NCBI RefSeq assembly: GCF_003258605.2
Contig: NZ_CP031264.1
Span: 3,534,001 to 3,598,000, forward strand
Direction: 5' to 3'
DNA from: Peterkaempfera bronchialis
GTDB lineage: Bacteria; Actinomycetota; Actinomycetes; Streptomycetales; Streptomycetaceae
DNA: 64,000 nt
The translations under genes were made by a program, and so were the position numbers. Numbering within the stretch: the first letter of the stretch is position 1; each line of letters starts with the position of its first letter. The notes below the pieces were generated by a model. That model did no database searches. It had not been told where the DNA came from and saw nothing but the letters and a program-made list of their open reading frames with translations. Positions 6,431 through 14,194 of the stretch are shown here, piece by piece.

Positions 6431-9285
6431 GGGGGCCACTCCTTCCTCTTTGTTGCATGATACAACTTCCCGGCGGCGGGCAGGGACGGCGGCGGGCAGG
6501 GACGGCGGCGGGCAGGGACGGCGGCGGGCAGGGACGGCGGCGGGCAGGGACGGCGGCGGGCAGGGACGGCGGCGGGCAGGGACGGCGGCGGGCAGGGACG
6601 GCGGCGGGGAGCGGCGGCGGCGGGGAGCGGCGGCTGCTCCCCGCCGGGGGCTCGCTGCTCAGGGCGGTGCGGCAGCGGAAGCTCGAACCAGACGACCTTG
6701 CCCACCGCCTTGCGGGCCGTGCCCCAGCGCGACGACAGCTGGCTGACCAGGCTCAGCCCGCGCCCGTCCTCGTCCAGGTGGCCGGACGGCTCCAGCGACG
6801 GCAGGTTGTGGTCGTCGTCGCTCACCTCCACCAGCAGCTTGTCCACCTGGATCAGCTGCAACTGGACGCTGTCCCGGGCCACCCGCAGCGCATTGGTGAC
6901 CAGCTCGCTCACCAGCAGCTGCGCGGTGTCGCTGAGCCCGTCCAGCCGCCAGGCCGCCAACTGGTCGCGGACCAGCGCCCGGGCGCGGGCCACCTCGGTG
7001 GAGTCCAGCCGCAGCCGCCAGGTGACCACGTCCTGCGGCGCCACCCCGTCGAAGCGGGCCACCAGCAGCGCCACATCGTCCTTGCGGTCGTCGGAGTGCA
7101 GCCGCGCCAGGACGGTGTCGCATGCCTCCTCGGGGGTGCGCCGGGGGTCGATCAGATTGCCGCACAGCGCGGCCAGCCCGTCCCCTATGTCGCCGCCGCG
7201 CACCTCGACCAGGCCGTCGGTGCAGAGCACCAGCATCGAGCCGTCCTCGACCTTGATCTCCGTGGCGACGAACGGCACCCCGCCGACCCCGATCGGCGCC
7301 CCCTCCGGGAGGTCCAGCAGCTCGCTGCGCCCGTCCGGGTGCACCAGCACCGGCGGCACATGCCCGGCGTTGGCCAGCGTGCAGGTGCGGCTGATCGGGT
7401 CGTACACCGCGTAGAGGCAGGTCGCCAGGTGGTCGTCGCCCAGCCGGTGGGCGAGGTTGTCCAGGTGGCGCAGCAGCTGACCTGGCGGCAGGTCCAGCGC
7501 GGCCAGCGTCTGCACGGCGGTACGGAAGCGGCCCATCGCCGCCGCCGAGTGCAGGCCGTGGCCCATCACATCGCCGACCACCAGGGCGACCCGGCTGCCC
7601 GGCAGCTGCACCGCGTCGAACCAGTCGCCGCCCACCTGGGCCCGCCGGTTGCCCGGCATATAGCGGTGGGCGACCAGCACCCCGGGGATGCGCGGCGGCC
7701 GGGTCGGGATCATGCTGCGCTGGAGGGTGGTGGCGACCTTGGACTCGGCGCGGTGCAGCCGCGCGTTGTCCAGCGAGAGGGCCGCCCGCGCGGCCAGCTC
7801 CCGCAGGGTCGCCGCGTCGCCCTCGTCGAAGGAGGCCCGGTCGGGCAGTCGCAGCAGCTTGAGGATGCCCAGTACGGTGCCGCGAGCGGCCAGCGGCAGC
7901 ACCAGCATGGAGCAACCGGAGACCAGTGGCACCAGGCCCGGGCTGCCCAGCGCCGCCGCGTAGTCCTCGGCCAGTTCGGAGTCGACCACCGGCACCAGTA
8001 CCGGCTGGTTGGACTGCAGGGCCAGGCCCGGCGGGATGCTGCGCGGCATCACCTGCAGGCTGCCCTCGGTCAGCACATGGTCCCAGCGGCCCGCCACGTC
8101 GCTGTGGGCCACCGCCACCCGCCGCAGCATGGTGCGGTCGTCGGGTCGCTCGTCGGGCAGCTCGGCGTCGGCGATCAGCCCGTCCAGCAGGTCCACGCAG
8201 GCGAAGTCGGTGACCCGGGGGACCAGCACCCGGCAGAGCTCCCGGGCCGTGGTGTCCAGGTCCAGCGTGGTGCCGACCTTGCCGCCGGCCTCGTTCAGCA
8301 GCGCGAACTGCTCGCCGCCCGGACCGGTGTTCAGCAGCGGCAGCAGATGCGCCGGACCTCGGGTCGCCCCGGTGGACGAGGCGGTGAGCACGGACGCCGC
8401 AGCCTCCAGGGCCCCGGCGAGGCCGGCGCCGCGCGGGCTCGGCAGCGGATTCGAGGGCACCACCATGCGCAGCCCGATGGTGCCGCCGGCCTGCGGCGGC
8501 GCCGGGGTCACCCTGCCGTCCTGCGGCAGGGTGTGCATCGCGCGGGTGACGCGCTGCTGGGCCGTGGGGTAGCGGCGGCCCACCCCGGCCGCGACCCGCG
8601 ACCCGGTCGCCTCCGGCGGCTCGTACGGCAGCACCGGAAGCGCCGCCGCGCCGTCCACCCGCAGGGCCGGTACGCCTGCGGCCCGGATCTGCCGCAGCAG
8701 CCGCTCGCGGCGCTCCTCGCCGGTGCGCGGCAGCACGGCCGCCAGCCGGGTGGCGATGCCCGGGGCGAGGTGGCCGCCCGGCTCGCACAGCGCGGCGGCG
8801 ATCCGCAGCGGGCCGCCCACCGGGGGCACGGCGGCGTACGGCAGCAGCCGCGACCCCAGGGCCAGCCTGGGGCCGCCGCGCAGCGGGCGGGCGTCGGCGG
8901 CCAGCACCAGCAGGCTGCGGCCGGCCGGCTCCACCATCCGGTAGGCCCACCAGAGCACATCGCGGACGCGGTCCTCGCGGTCGGTCACCGGCATCGAGCC
9001 GACCCAGCAGCCCGCGGTGGCCGTGCGGTCGTCCAGCAGGTCCAGCGCATCGATGTCGCGGCCCGGGGCGGTCGCTCCGGGCCGGGTCTCGTGGACCGGC
9101 AGCAGACCGGCGGCGGAGCGGCCGAAGACGGCGTCCGAGCGGTGGCCGAAGAGTTCCTCGGCGGGCCGGTTCCAGTAGGCGATGCAGCCGTCCGGATCGA
9201 TCACCAGGGAGGCCAGCCTGACCAGCGCCACCACCCCGGTCGGCGTGGACGGACGTACCTCCGGCACGGTGCCTTCTTCCACCAT
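6412..9285 (-). CDS. PAS-GAF-SpoIIE phosphatase with C-terminal HATPase domain
   Basis: Multidomain signalling protein of about 957 aa. In order: PAS-like domain (about 15-120, WNRPAEELFGHRSDAV), a less clear region, GAF domain (about 345-500), PP2C/SpoIIE phosphatase (about 515-730, with GGDWFDAV, VGDVMGHGLHSAAAM and CTDGLVEVRGG) and an RsbW-like ATPase (about 735-860, LLVSELVTNALRVARD). Such proteins dephosphorylate anti-anti-sigma factors in partner-switching pathways. The last ~90 residues are repeats of RRRPCPPPSLPAAVPA encoded by the 16-bp minisatellite, running over the MarR promoter and into the MarR coding start. Start ATG 9285 is tentative; GTG 9270 has a GAAGAAGG site four bases before it. 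Confidence 0.88.
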   Translation of the reverse strand: MVEEGTVPEVRPSTPTGVVALVRLASLVIDPDGCIAYWNRPAEELFGHRSDAVFGRSAAGLLPVHETRPGATAPGRDIDALDLLDDRTATAGCWVGSMPVTDREDRVRDVLWWAYRMVEPAGRSLLVLAADARPLRGGPRLALGSRLLPYAAVPPVGGPLRIAAALCEPGGHLAPGIATRLAAVLPRTGEERRERLLRQIRAAGVPALRVDGAAALPVLPYEPPEATGSRVAAGVGRRYPTAQQRVTRAMHTLPQDGRVTPAPPQAGGTIGLRMVVPSNPLPSPRGAGLAGALEAAASVLTASSTGATRGPAHLLPLLNTGPGGEQFALLNEAGGKVGTTLDLDTTARELCRVLVPRVTDFACVDLLDGLIADAELPDERPDDRTMLRRVAVAHSDVAGRWDHVLTEGSLQVMPRSIPPGLALQSNQPVLVPVVDSELAEDYAAALGSPGLVPLVSGCSMLVLPLAARGTVLGILKLLRLPDRASFDEGDAATLRELAARAALSLDNARLHRAESKVATTLQRSMIPTRPPRIPGVLVAHRYMPGNRRAQVGGDWFDAVQLPGSRVALVVGDVMGHGLHSAAAMGRFRTAVQTLAALDLPPGQLLRHLDNLAHRLGDDHLATCLYAVYDPISRTCTLANAGHVPPVLVHPDGRSELLDLPEGAPIGVGGVPFVATEIKVEDGSMLVLCTDGLVEVRGGDIGDGLAALCGNLIDPRRTPEEACDTVLARLHSDDRKDDVALLVARFDGVAPQDVVTWRLRLDSTEVARARALVRDQLAAWRLDGLSDTAQLLVSELVTNALRVARDSVQLQLIQVDKLLVEVSDDDHNLPSLEPSGHLDEDGRGLSLVSQLSSRWGTARKAVGKVVWFELPLPHRPEQRAPGGEQPPLPAAAAPRRRPCPPPSLPAAVPARRRPCPPPSLPAAVPARRRPCPPPSLPAAGKLYHATKRKEWPPCRPAT
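6452..6466 (-). promoter_or_regulatory. Putative MarR operator
   Basis: GTTGCATGATACAAC is a near-perfect dyad with one mismatched pair, 22 bases upstream of the MarR start. MarR-family proteins typically bind such TTGCATNATGCAA-like sites and autoregulate. It lies between the ribosome binding site and a tandem-repeat array. Binding by this MarR protein is inferred. Confidence 0.6.
6471..6608. repeat. 16-bp minisatellite, about 8.6 copies
   Basis: Tandem array of the unit CGGCGGCGGGCAGGGA, essentially perfect over 138 bases, then degenerating into GCGGCGGGGA-type sequence. It lies inside the 3' end of the phosphatase gene (minus strand) and immediately upstream of the MarR operator. Because 16 is not a multiple of three, three units (48 bp) encode one 16-aa protein repeat, and a change of one unit would shift the reading frame. 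Confidence 0.95.
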
Positions 9286-9539
9286 GGGGTCAGTCTGCTC
9301 CCACCTGGTCGTCCAACCCTCCTCGGGTCCCGGGCTCGGCCGCGCCGCCGGCCCCGCCCGCGCGGATCCCAGGCAAGCACGAACCCCGGTGCCACTGCCT
9401 GTGATTCGGCAAGATTGACGCCGCACCGTTGTGCACCGGACCCCGTGCGCCGCCGTACACGCCCTGGTGGGGCCCTGCCGGACGGCTGTGTAGGGTGAGG
9501 ACCCTTCCGGGCGGACGAGTGGAGCAGCGAGGCGAGCAG

Positions 9540-10400
9540 GTGAGCGCGGAGAGCCTGGGGCATGGACCCCTCCTGCCGGACGCCGGGCAGGACGGGTGGA
9601 CCGACCCCGAGCAGCAGGCCCTGGAGCTCAAGGTGGCCGCCGTCGAGGCGGCGCTGGTCGATCTGGAGATCGAGGTCGAGACCCTCCGGGTGGAGATCGA
9701 CAACTTCGCCCTGCTGCACCATCAGCGGCTCGGGCCGATGTATGTGCACCTGGACGAGCTGGAGGCGCTGATCGCCGAGGCCGTCGCCGCCCGCACCGGT
9801 GCCCCCGACGACATCCGCCGCGCCTATGAGGCCCGGGGCGCGGTCGTTCCGCTGCCCGACCTCGACGGGTTCCCCGGCGGTCCCGCCCCCTCCCCTGGGT
9901 CCGCCGCCGATGGCGAGCCCGCCGGGGAGGGCGAACCCGCCGCGCAGCCCGAGGCACCCCGCCGGGTGCGGCCCGGCAAGGAGGCCCAGCGGCTCTACCG
10001 CGACCTCGCCCGCCGCGCCCACCCCGACCTCACCACCGACCCGGCCGAGCAGCAGCGGCGCAGCGCCTTCATCGCCCGGGTCAACGACGCCTATGCGCAC
10101 GGCGACGAGAGTGCGCTGCACCTGCTGGCCACCGAGTGGGCGGCCGGGCCGGACGCGGTCCCCGCCGCCGAGACCGCCGACCGCACCGAGTGGCTGCGGC
10201 AGCGCCTGGCCTGGCTGATCGCCCGGATCGAGCACCTCGCCGAGCAGCAGGTGAGGCTGGAGTCCAGCCCGATGGGCCGGCTGCTGAAGCTCGCCCCCGA
10301 GGACCCGGACCGGCTGCTGGAGGAGATCGCCGAGCAGCTGCTGGCCCAGGCCGCCCGGCAGCAGGCCGAACTGGACCGGCTGCTCGGCTCCCCCGGCTGA
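9540..10400 (+). CDS. J-domain (DnaJ-like) protein
   Basis: Protein of 286 aa. A coiled-coil-prone acidic N-terminal region (EQQALELKVAAVEAALVDLE) comes first, then a Pro/Gly-rich linker, then a J domain from about 145 with the signature HPD (RDLARRAHPDLTT), and a second helical region to the end. J domains stimulate Hsp70 ATPase, but the zinc-finger and substrate domains of DnaJ are absent, so this is a specialised co-chaperone. GTG 9540 is chosen for the GAGG seven bases upstream. A -10 element TAGGGT lies at 9491-9496. Its client is unknown. Confidence 0.85.
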   Translation: MSAESLGHGPLLPDAGQDGWTDPEQQALELKVAAVEAALVDLEIEVETLRVEIDNFALLHHQRLGPMYVHLDELEALIAEAVAARTGAPDDIRRAYEARGAVVPLPDLDGFPGGPAPSPGSAADGEPAGEGEPAAQPEAPRRVRPGKEAQRLYRDLARRAHPDLTTDPAEQQRRSAFIARVNDAYAHGDESALHLLATEWAAGPDAVPAAETADRTEWLRQRLAWLIARIEHLAEQQVRLESSPMGRLLKLAPEDPDRLLEEIAEQLLAQAARQQAELDRLLGSPG

Positions 10401-10432
10401 CGGCCTCCGGCTGGTGGCTTCCTGCTGATGGC

Positions 10433-10460
10433 TTCTGGTCGGCGGTTTCTGGTCGGCGGT
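10433..10460. repeat. 14-bp tandem duplication
   Basis: TTCTGGTCGGCGGT occurs twice back to back, followed by a partial third copy (TTCTGG), in the gap between the J-domain and rhodanese genes. No function is evident. Confidence 0.8.
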
Positions 10461-10572
10461 TTCTGGGGCCGGCTTCCGGCGGACGGCCCACGGGTGGCGG
10501 CCGGCGGGTGACAATGGCCGGGAATGCCCAGCCGGCCCCCGGGCCGGTCGACCCTCAGGAGAGAACCCGACC

Positions 10573-10902
10573 ATGTTCCACACCCAGGTGCCCACCGTGG
10601 ACGCCGCCTCCGTACCGGCCGACGCCGCGCTGCTCGATGTGCGTGAGCAGGACGAGTGGGACGCCGGACATGTCGAGGGCGCGCTGCACATCCCCATCGG
10701 CGAGGTGGTCGCCCGGCTCGCGGAGCTGCCCGACGACCGGCTCTATGTGATGTGCCGGGTCGGCGGCCGGTCCGCGCAGGTGGTGCAGTACCTGGTCGCC
10801 CAGGGTCGGGACGCGGTCAACATCGACGGCGGCATGTATGCCTGGGAGGCCGCCGGGCGTCCCATGACCGGTGGCGGGGACGGTCAGCCGTATGTCCTCT
10901 GA
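10573..10902 (+). CDS. Rhodanese-like single-domain protein
   Basis: Small cytosolic protein of 109 aa made of one rhodanese domain. It has LLDVREQDEWDAGHVEGA near the N terminus and the active-site loop CRVGGRS with the catalytic Cys at about 60. It is expected to carry persulfide sulfur for transfer or for sulfide detoxification. The ATG is preceded by AGGAG at 10557-10561. It is probably monocistronic, and the acceptor cannot be told from context. Confidence 0.92.
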   Translation: MFHTQVPTVDAASVPADAALLDVREQDEWDAGHVEGALHIPIGEVVARLAELPDDRLYVMCRVGGRSAQVVQYLVAQGRDAVNIDGGMYAWEAAGRPMTGGGDGQPYVL

Positions 10903-11007
10903 GCTGGACCGCTGAGCCGTACCGGGCCGGTAAAAGCGCTCGCGCGGCGCACCGCACCTGCGTCAGCATTCCCTCGGACGAGTGACGGCCGGGGTGGGGA
11001 GCACGGT

Positions 11008-11526
11008 ATGGCGGAGACAGCGGCAAGTGCGGGGACTGCGGGGACGGAGGGGACTGCGGTGGAGCTGCGGCCCATCGGCCCGGAGGAGGCCGCAGACCTG
11101 CGGGCCGGGGGCACCGGCGGCATCCCCTGGGTCGCCGACGGCCCGTTCGAGGGCACCCGGGACGCCGCCGGGATGCTGCTCAGCGCCGCCGAGGCCGGGC
11201 TGTACCGGCCCGCCTGGGGCCTGTACGCCATCGTCCGCCGCGCCGACGGCGCCGCCGTGGGCGGGATCGGCTTCCATGGCGCACCGGGCGACGGACGGGT
11301 CGAGATCGGCTATGACCTGGCGACGTCGGCCCGGGGCAACGGCCATGCCACCGAGGCGGTGCGGCTGATCACCGCCCAGGCGCTGGCCGACCGCGCGGCG
11401 GTCACGGTGGTCGAGGCCGCCGTCGAGCCCGCCAACCTCCCGTCGCAGCGGGTTCTGGAGCGGGCCGGCTTCCGACGGGTGGGCCAGGATGCGGAGGGGC
11501 TGCTGCGCTACGAGCGGAGGGCATGA
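11008..11526 (+). CDS. GNAT-family N-acetyltransferase
   Basis: Protein of 172 aa with the GNAT fold of the RimJ/RimL subgroup. The acetyl-CoA loop is ARGNGHATEAVRLI, and the C-terminal strand region is VEPANLPSQRVLERAGFRR. The first 16 residues (MAETAASAGTAGTEGT) are low complexity. ATG 11008 has GGGGAG upstream. The substrate could be an amine of a small molecule or a protein N terminus; nothing nearby points to one. Confidence 0.9.
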   Translation: MAETAASAGTAGTEGTAVELRPIGPEEAADLRAGGTGGIPWVADGPFEGTRDAAGMLLSAAEAGLYRPAWGLYAIVRRADGAAVGGIGFHGAPGDGRVEIGYDLATSARGNGHATEAVRLITAQALADRAAVTVVEAAVEPANLPSQRVLERAGFRRVGQDAEGLLRYERRA

Positions 11527-11572
11527 CAAAACCGCCCGTACCGCCCGGCTATCGCTTTTGCCCTGTCGCAGC

Positions 11573-11615
11573 GCCCTTCACCTCGGTACCGTGCGGTGTC
11601 GCGAGGTGAAAGGGC
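11573..11615 (+). promoter_or_regulatory. Inverted repeat upstream of DUF5819 gene
   Basis: GCCCTTCACCTCG (11573-11585) is mirrored by CGAGGTGAAAGGGC (11602-11615), a 13-bp match with one bulged A and a 16-base spacer. It ends just before the DUF5819 start and can form a hairpin in the leader or act as an operator. It may also end transcription of the acetyltransferase gene. Confidence 0.6.
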
Positions 11616-11618
11616 GAG

Positions 11619-12446
11619 GTGTCGGGGAGCGTGATGGAGCAGCCCAGCGGTGGCGAGGCGTCCGAGCAGTCGGCGGCCTCCGTACCCGACGAACCAGCGG
11701 TGCAGGACGATCCTGCGGCCCCCTCGGCGACCACCCCGGAGGACCCGGCGTCGGACGACCCCGCGTCGGAGGATCCTGCGTCTGAGGATCCTGCGTCGGA
11801 GGATCCCGCGTCCCCGGTGGGCCGCACCTGGTCCACCCCGGCGCAGGCCGCGCTCTCGCTCGGTGCCGTCGTGCTGCTGGTCGTTGGCGCCTGGCATCTG
11901 GCCATGGTCTTCCTGCATGTCGCTCCGGCCAGCTCCGTCACGCAGAAGTACCAGACGCAGGTCGATGCCTGGGTCTACCCCGAGTTCGAGCAGAACTGGA
12001 AGCTCTTCGCGCCCAACCCGCTCCAGCAGAACATCACCGTCGACGCCCGGGTGAAGACCCTCGGCGCCGACGGCAGCCAGCACACCGGATCATGGGTCGG
12101 CCTCACCGCGCAGGACATCGCCGACATCCGCCACAACCCGCTCCCCAGCCATGTCGAGCAGAATCTGCTCCGCCGCGCCTGGGACGTGTACAGCAGCTCC
12201 CACAATGAGCAGGGCGACAACACCGGCGGGCAGCGCGGCGACCTGCTCCAGCAGTACATCAAGCGGATCGCGTTGCAGCGCCTCGGCCGCGACTGGCACG
12301 GAGAGCAGGTCGTCGAGGTGCAGCTGCGCACCGGTACCGACAGCGTCGCACCACCGCCCTGGTCCACCGAGACGTGGCCCCTCGGTGCCGCCTACCGGGA
12401 GCTGCCATGGTGGCCGGTGACCGACCAGGACTACGCGGGACTCTGA
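11619..12446 (+). CDS. DUF5819 membrane-anchored protein
   Basis: Protein of 275 aa. An acidic, repetitive cytosolic N terminus contains DPASEDPAS units encoded by 15-bp repeats (about 11755-11820). One membrane span (about 75-97) follows, then an extracytosolic domain with the family signature NWKLFAPNP. DUF5819 proteins in Streptomyces are usually encoded next to an HTTM protein, as here: the next start lies one base after this stop. The start is GTG 11619 or ATG 11634, which has GGGGAG four bases upstream. The function is unknown; a joint role with the HTTM protein is inferred from coupling. Confidence 0.82.
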   Translation: MSGSVMEQPSGGEASEQSAASVPDEPAVQDDPAAPSATTPEDPASDDPASEDPASEDPASEDPASPVGRTWSTPAQAALSLGAVVLLVVGAWHLAMVFLHVAPASSVTQKYQTQVDAWVYPEFEQNWKLFAPNPLQQNITVDARVKTLGADGSQHTGSWVGLTAQDIADIRHNPLPSHVEQNLLRRAWDVYSSSHNEQGDNTGGQRGDLLQQYIKRIALQRLGRDWHGEQVVEVQLRTGTDSVAPPPWSTETWPLGAAYRELPWWPVTDQDYAGL

Positions 12447-12447
12447 G

Positions 12448-13752
12448 ATGGACACCGAAACCGGACCCGACACGGCCGCCCCCTCGGTCACCCTGCCCGC
12501 CCCCCGGGCCGCCGAGCCCGAGCCGCCCGAGCGGGGCGAACCTGGCGAGCCGGGCGAGCGGGAGCAGTCCCGCCCACAGCCCGGCGACCGCTTCGCCGCC
12601 GCCTTCGACGCCTTCACCAGCCGCGTCTTCGGACCTCATCAGGCCGCAGTGGTGCGGATCGGCTTCGGCCTGACCTTCACCCTCTTCCTGCTCCGTGAGT
12701 GGCCCGACCGGCGGGTCCTCTACGGCGACCGCTCACCCTGGTCCATGGACCTGGCCCGGCAGCTGCTTGCGGAGAACCACGCCTTCACCGTGCTGCCCTG
12801 GTCCACCGGCCGCTGGTGGTTCGAACTCGTCTACCACCTCGCCCTGATCGCCGCCGTGGCCGTGGTGCTGGGCTGGCGCACCCGGGCCATGACGGTCCTC
12901 TTTGTGCTCGGCGTGCTCTCCATCCAGAACCGCAATGTCTTCGTCGGCGACGGCGGTGACAACGTCATCCACCTGATGGCGCTCTACCTGGTCTTCACCC
13001 GCTGCGGCCGGGTCTGGTCGCTGGACGCCCGGCGTGCCCGGCGGGGCGGCGGCGACGGCTGGGCCGGGGTGGCCCTCTGGGCCGTGCTGGGGGTGGCGCT
13101 GCTCTGGGTGCAGCTCTCCGGGTTCTCCGGCGACTCGCTCGCCATGACCTCCCCCGACATCTGGATCCACCTGGGCTGGGGCACCGTCCTCTGGGCGATC
13201 TGGGCCTTCCAGGGCCTCTGGTGGGTGGTCAACCGCCGTCTGCCCGGCCACGAGCTGCGGGCCCTGCTGGACGCGGGCGCCACCATGCTGCACAACTGCG
13301 GCATGCTGGTGATCGCGGTGCAGGTGTGCCTCATCTACTCCACGGCCGGCTGGTACAAGATCCAGGGCTCCCGGTGGCAGGACGGCACCGCCCTGTACTA
13401 CCCGCTCCACCTGGACTACTTCACCCCCTGGCCGTGGCTGGCCGGGCTGCTCGCCGGGAACATGATCGCGGTCTTCCTGATCTCGTACGGCACCGTCGCC
13501 GTCCAGGTGGCCTTCCCCTTCACCCTGGTCAACCGGCGCGTCAAGAACGTCCTGCTGGGCCTGATGATGGCCGAGCACGCCGGCATCGCCGTCACCCTCG
13601 GCCTGCCCATCTTCTCCCTGGCCATGATCTCGGCCGACGCCCTCTTCCTGCCGACCACCTTCCTGGTCTGGGCAGGGGGGCGGCTTGCCGGTGGCATGCG
13701 CCGGGCATATGCACCCGAGCGCTCTGCCGAAAGCGCTACCTCGTCCCCGTGA
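12448..13752 (+). CDS. HTTM domain (vitamin K-carboxylase-like) membrane protein
   Basis: Polytopic membrane protein of 434 aa. After about 65 disordered, Pro/Glu-rich residues come about six to eight hydrophobic segments typical of the HTTM family, which is related to the gamma-glutamyl carboxylase membrane domain (VRIGFGLTFTLFLLREWPD, then GDGGDNVIHLMALYL). The C-terminal carboxylase module of animal enzymes is absent. It is translationally coupled to the DUF5819 gene. The reaction is unknown; carboxylation has not been shown for bacterial HTTM proteins that I know of. Confidence 0.85.
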   Translation: MDTETGPDTAAPSVTLPAPRAAEPEPPERGEPGEPGEREQSRPQPGDRFAAAFDAFTSRVFGPHQAAVVRIGFGLTFTLFLLREWPDRRVLYGDRSPWSMDLARQLLAENHAFTVLPWSTGRWWFELVYHLALIAAVAVVLGWRTRAMTVLFVLGVLSIQNRNVFVGDGGDNVIHLMALYLVFTRCGRVWSLDARRARRGGGDGWAGVALWAVLGVALLWVQLSGFSGDSLAMTSPDIWIHLGWGTVLWAIWAFQGLWWVVNRRLPGHELRALLDAGATMLHNCGMLVIAVQVCLIYSTAGWYKIQGSRWQDGTALYYPLHLDYFTPWPWLAGLLAGNMIAVFLISYGTVAVQVAFPFTLVNRRVKNVLLGLMMAEHAGIAVTLGLPIFSLAMISADALFLPTTFLVWAGGRLAGGMRRAYAPERSAESATSSP

Positions 13753-13856
13753 CTTCGTTGGCCAGGACATCCGTCCGAGAGAACTGGGGCGTACTCAGGC
13801 GAGTCGAGCCAGCAAGCTCGTCGATCCCAAGGACACCCGCACCGTGGACATGCGCG

Positions 13857-13887
13857 CCGTATGCCTTACTTCCAATAAGGCATACGG
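13857..13887. repeat. Perfect 12-bp inverted repeat, hairpin
   Basis: CCGTATGCCTTA (13857-13868) is mirrored exactly by TAAGGCATACGG (13876-13887) around the 7-base CTTCCAA. It lies about 100 bases after the HTTM gene, just upstream of the BRO remnant, in DNA less GC-rich than its surroundings. It may be a terminator for the HTTM operon or part of the incoming element. Confidence 0.75.
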
Positions 13888-13917
13888 CATCCCCGCAGGT
13901 GAGAAAGGGTTCGTACG

Positions 13918-14194
13918 TGGAATCCAACCCTCAACCTCGTCAGCGAGTCTGGGCTGTACACGTTGGGCATGCGGCCCGACAAGCCCAATGCCAAGCCCCT
14001 TCCAGGAGTGGGTGACCCGCGAGCTGCTGCCCTCGATCCGGCGTGGTGACGCCGATGTGGCCGACCAGCAGGCACGGATGGCCGAGACCCTGACGGAGGC
14101 CATCGGCCGGCAGGTGTCGGTCCTCGGCGAACTGGTGCAGGTCGGAAACCCTACGGCGCGGCCCCGTAAGGACCCGACTACCCTCGTGGCGTGA
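13918..14194 (+). pseudogene. Decayed BRO/antirepressor fragment
   Basis: The fragment reads WNPTLNLVSESGLYTLGM-RPDKPNAKP in one frame up to about 13995. It then continues as FQEWVTRELLPSIRRGDADV in the next frame after a C4 run (13996-13999); removing one C restores the family motif NAKPFQEWVTRELLPSIRR. This is the core of the BRO-N domain, also seen in the intact gene at 32852-33784 (EPGLYSLILRSRKPEAKAFKRW). The N-terminal part of the domain is missing and an in-frame TGA precedes it. The remnant ends at 14194, overlapping the TrmH start. It is not expected to be functional. Confidence 0.75.
14179..14184 (+). promoter_or_regulatory. -10 element of a leaderless promoter for the TrmH gene
   Basis: TACCCT lies six bases before the GTG start at 14191, so transcription would begin at or next to the start codon. 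No ribosome binding site precedes that GTG. The element sits within the 3' end of the BRO remnant. Confidence 0.5.

Noticed and set aside
6471-6608. CRISPR array
   Set aside because: The 16-bp units are contiguous, with no spacers.
6457-9498. A 1013-codon plus-strand frame over the phosphatase gene
   Set aside because: Shadow of the SpoIIE-type gene, with Gln/His/Arg-rich nonsense composition.
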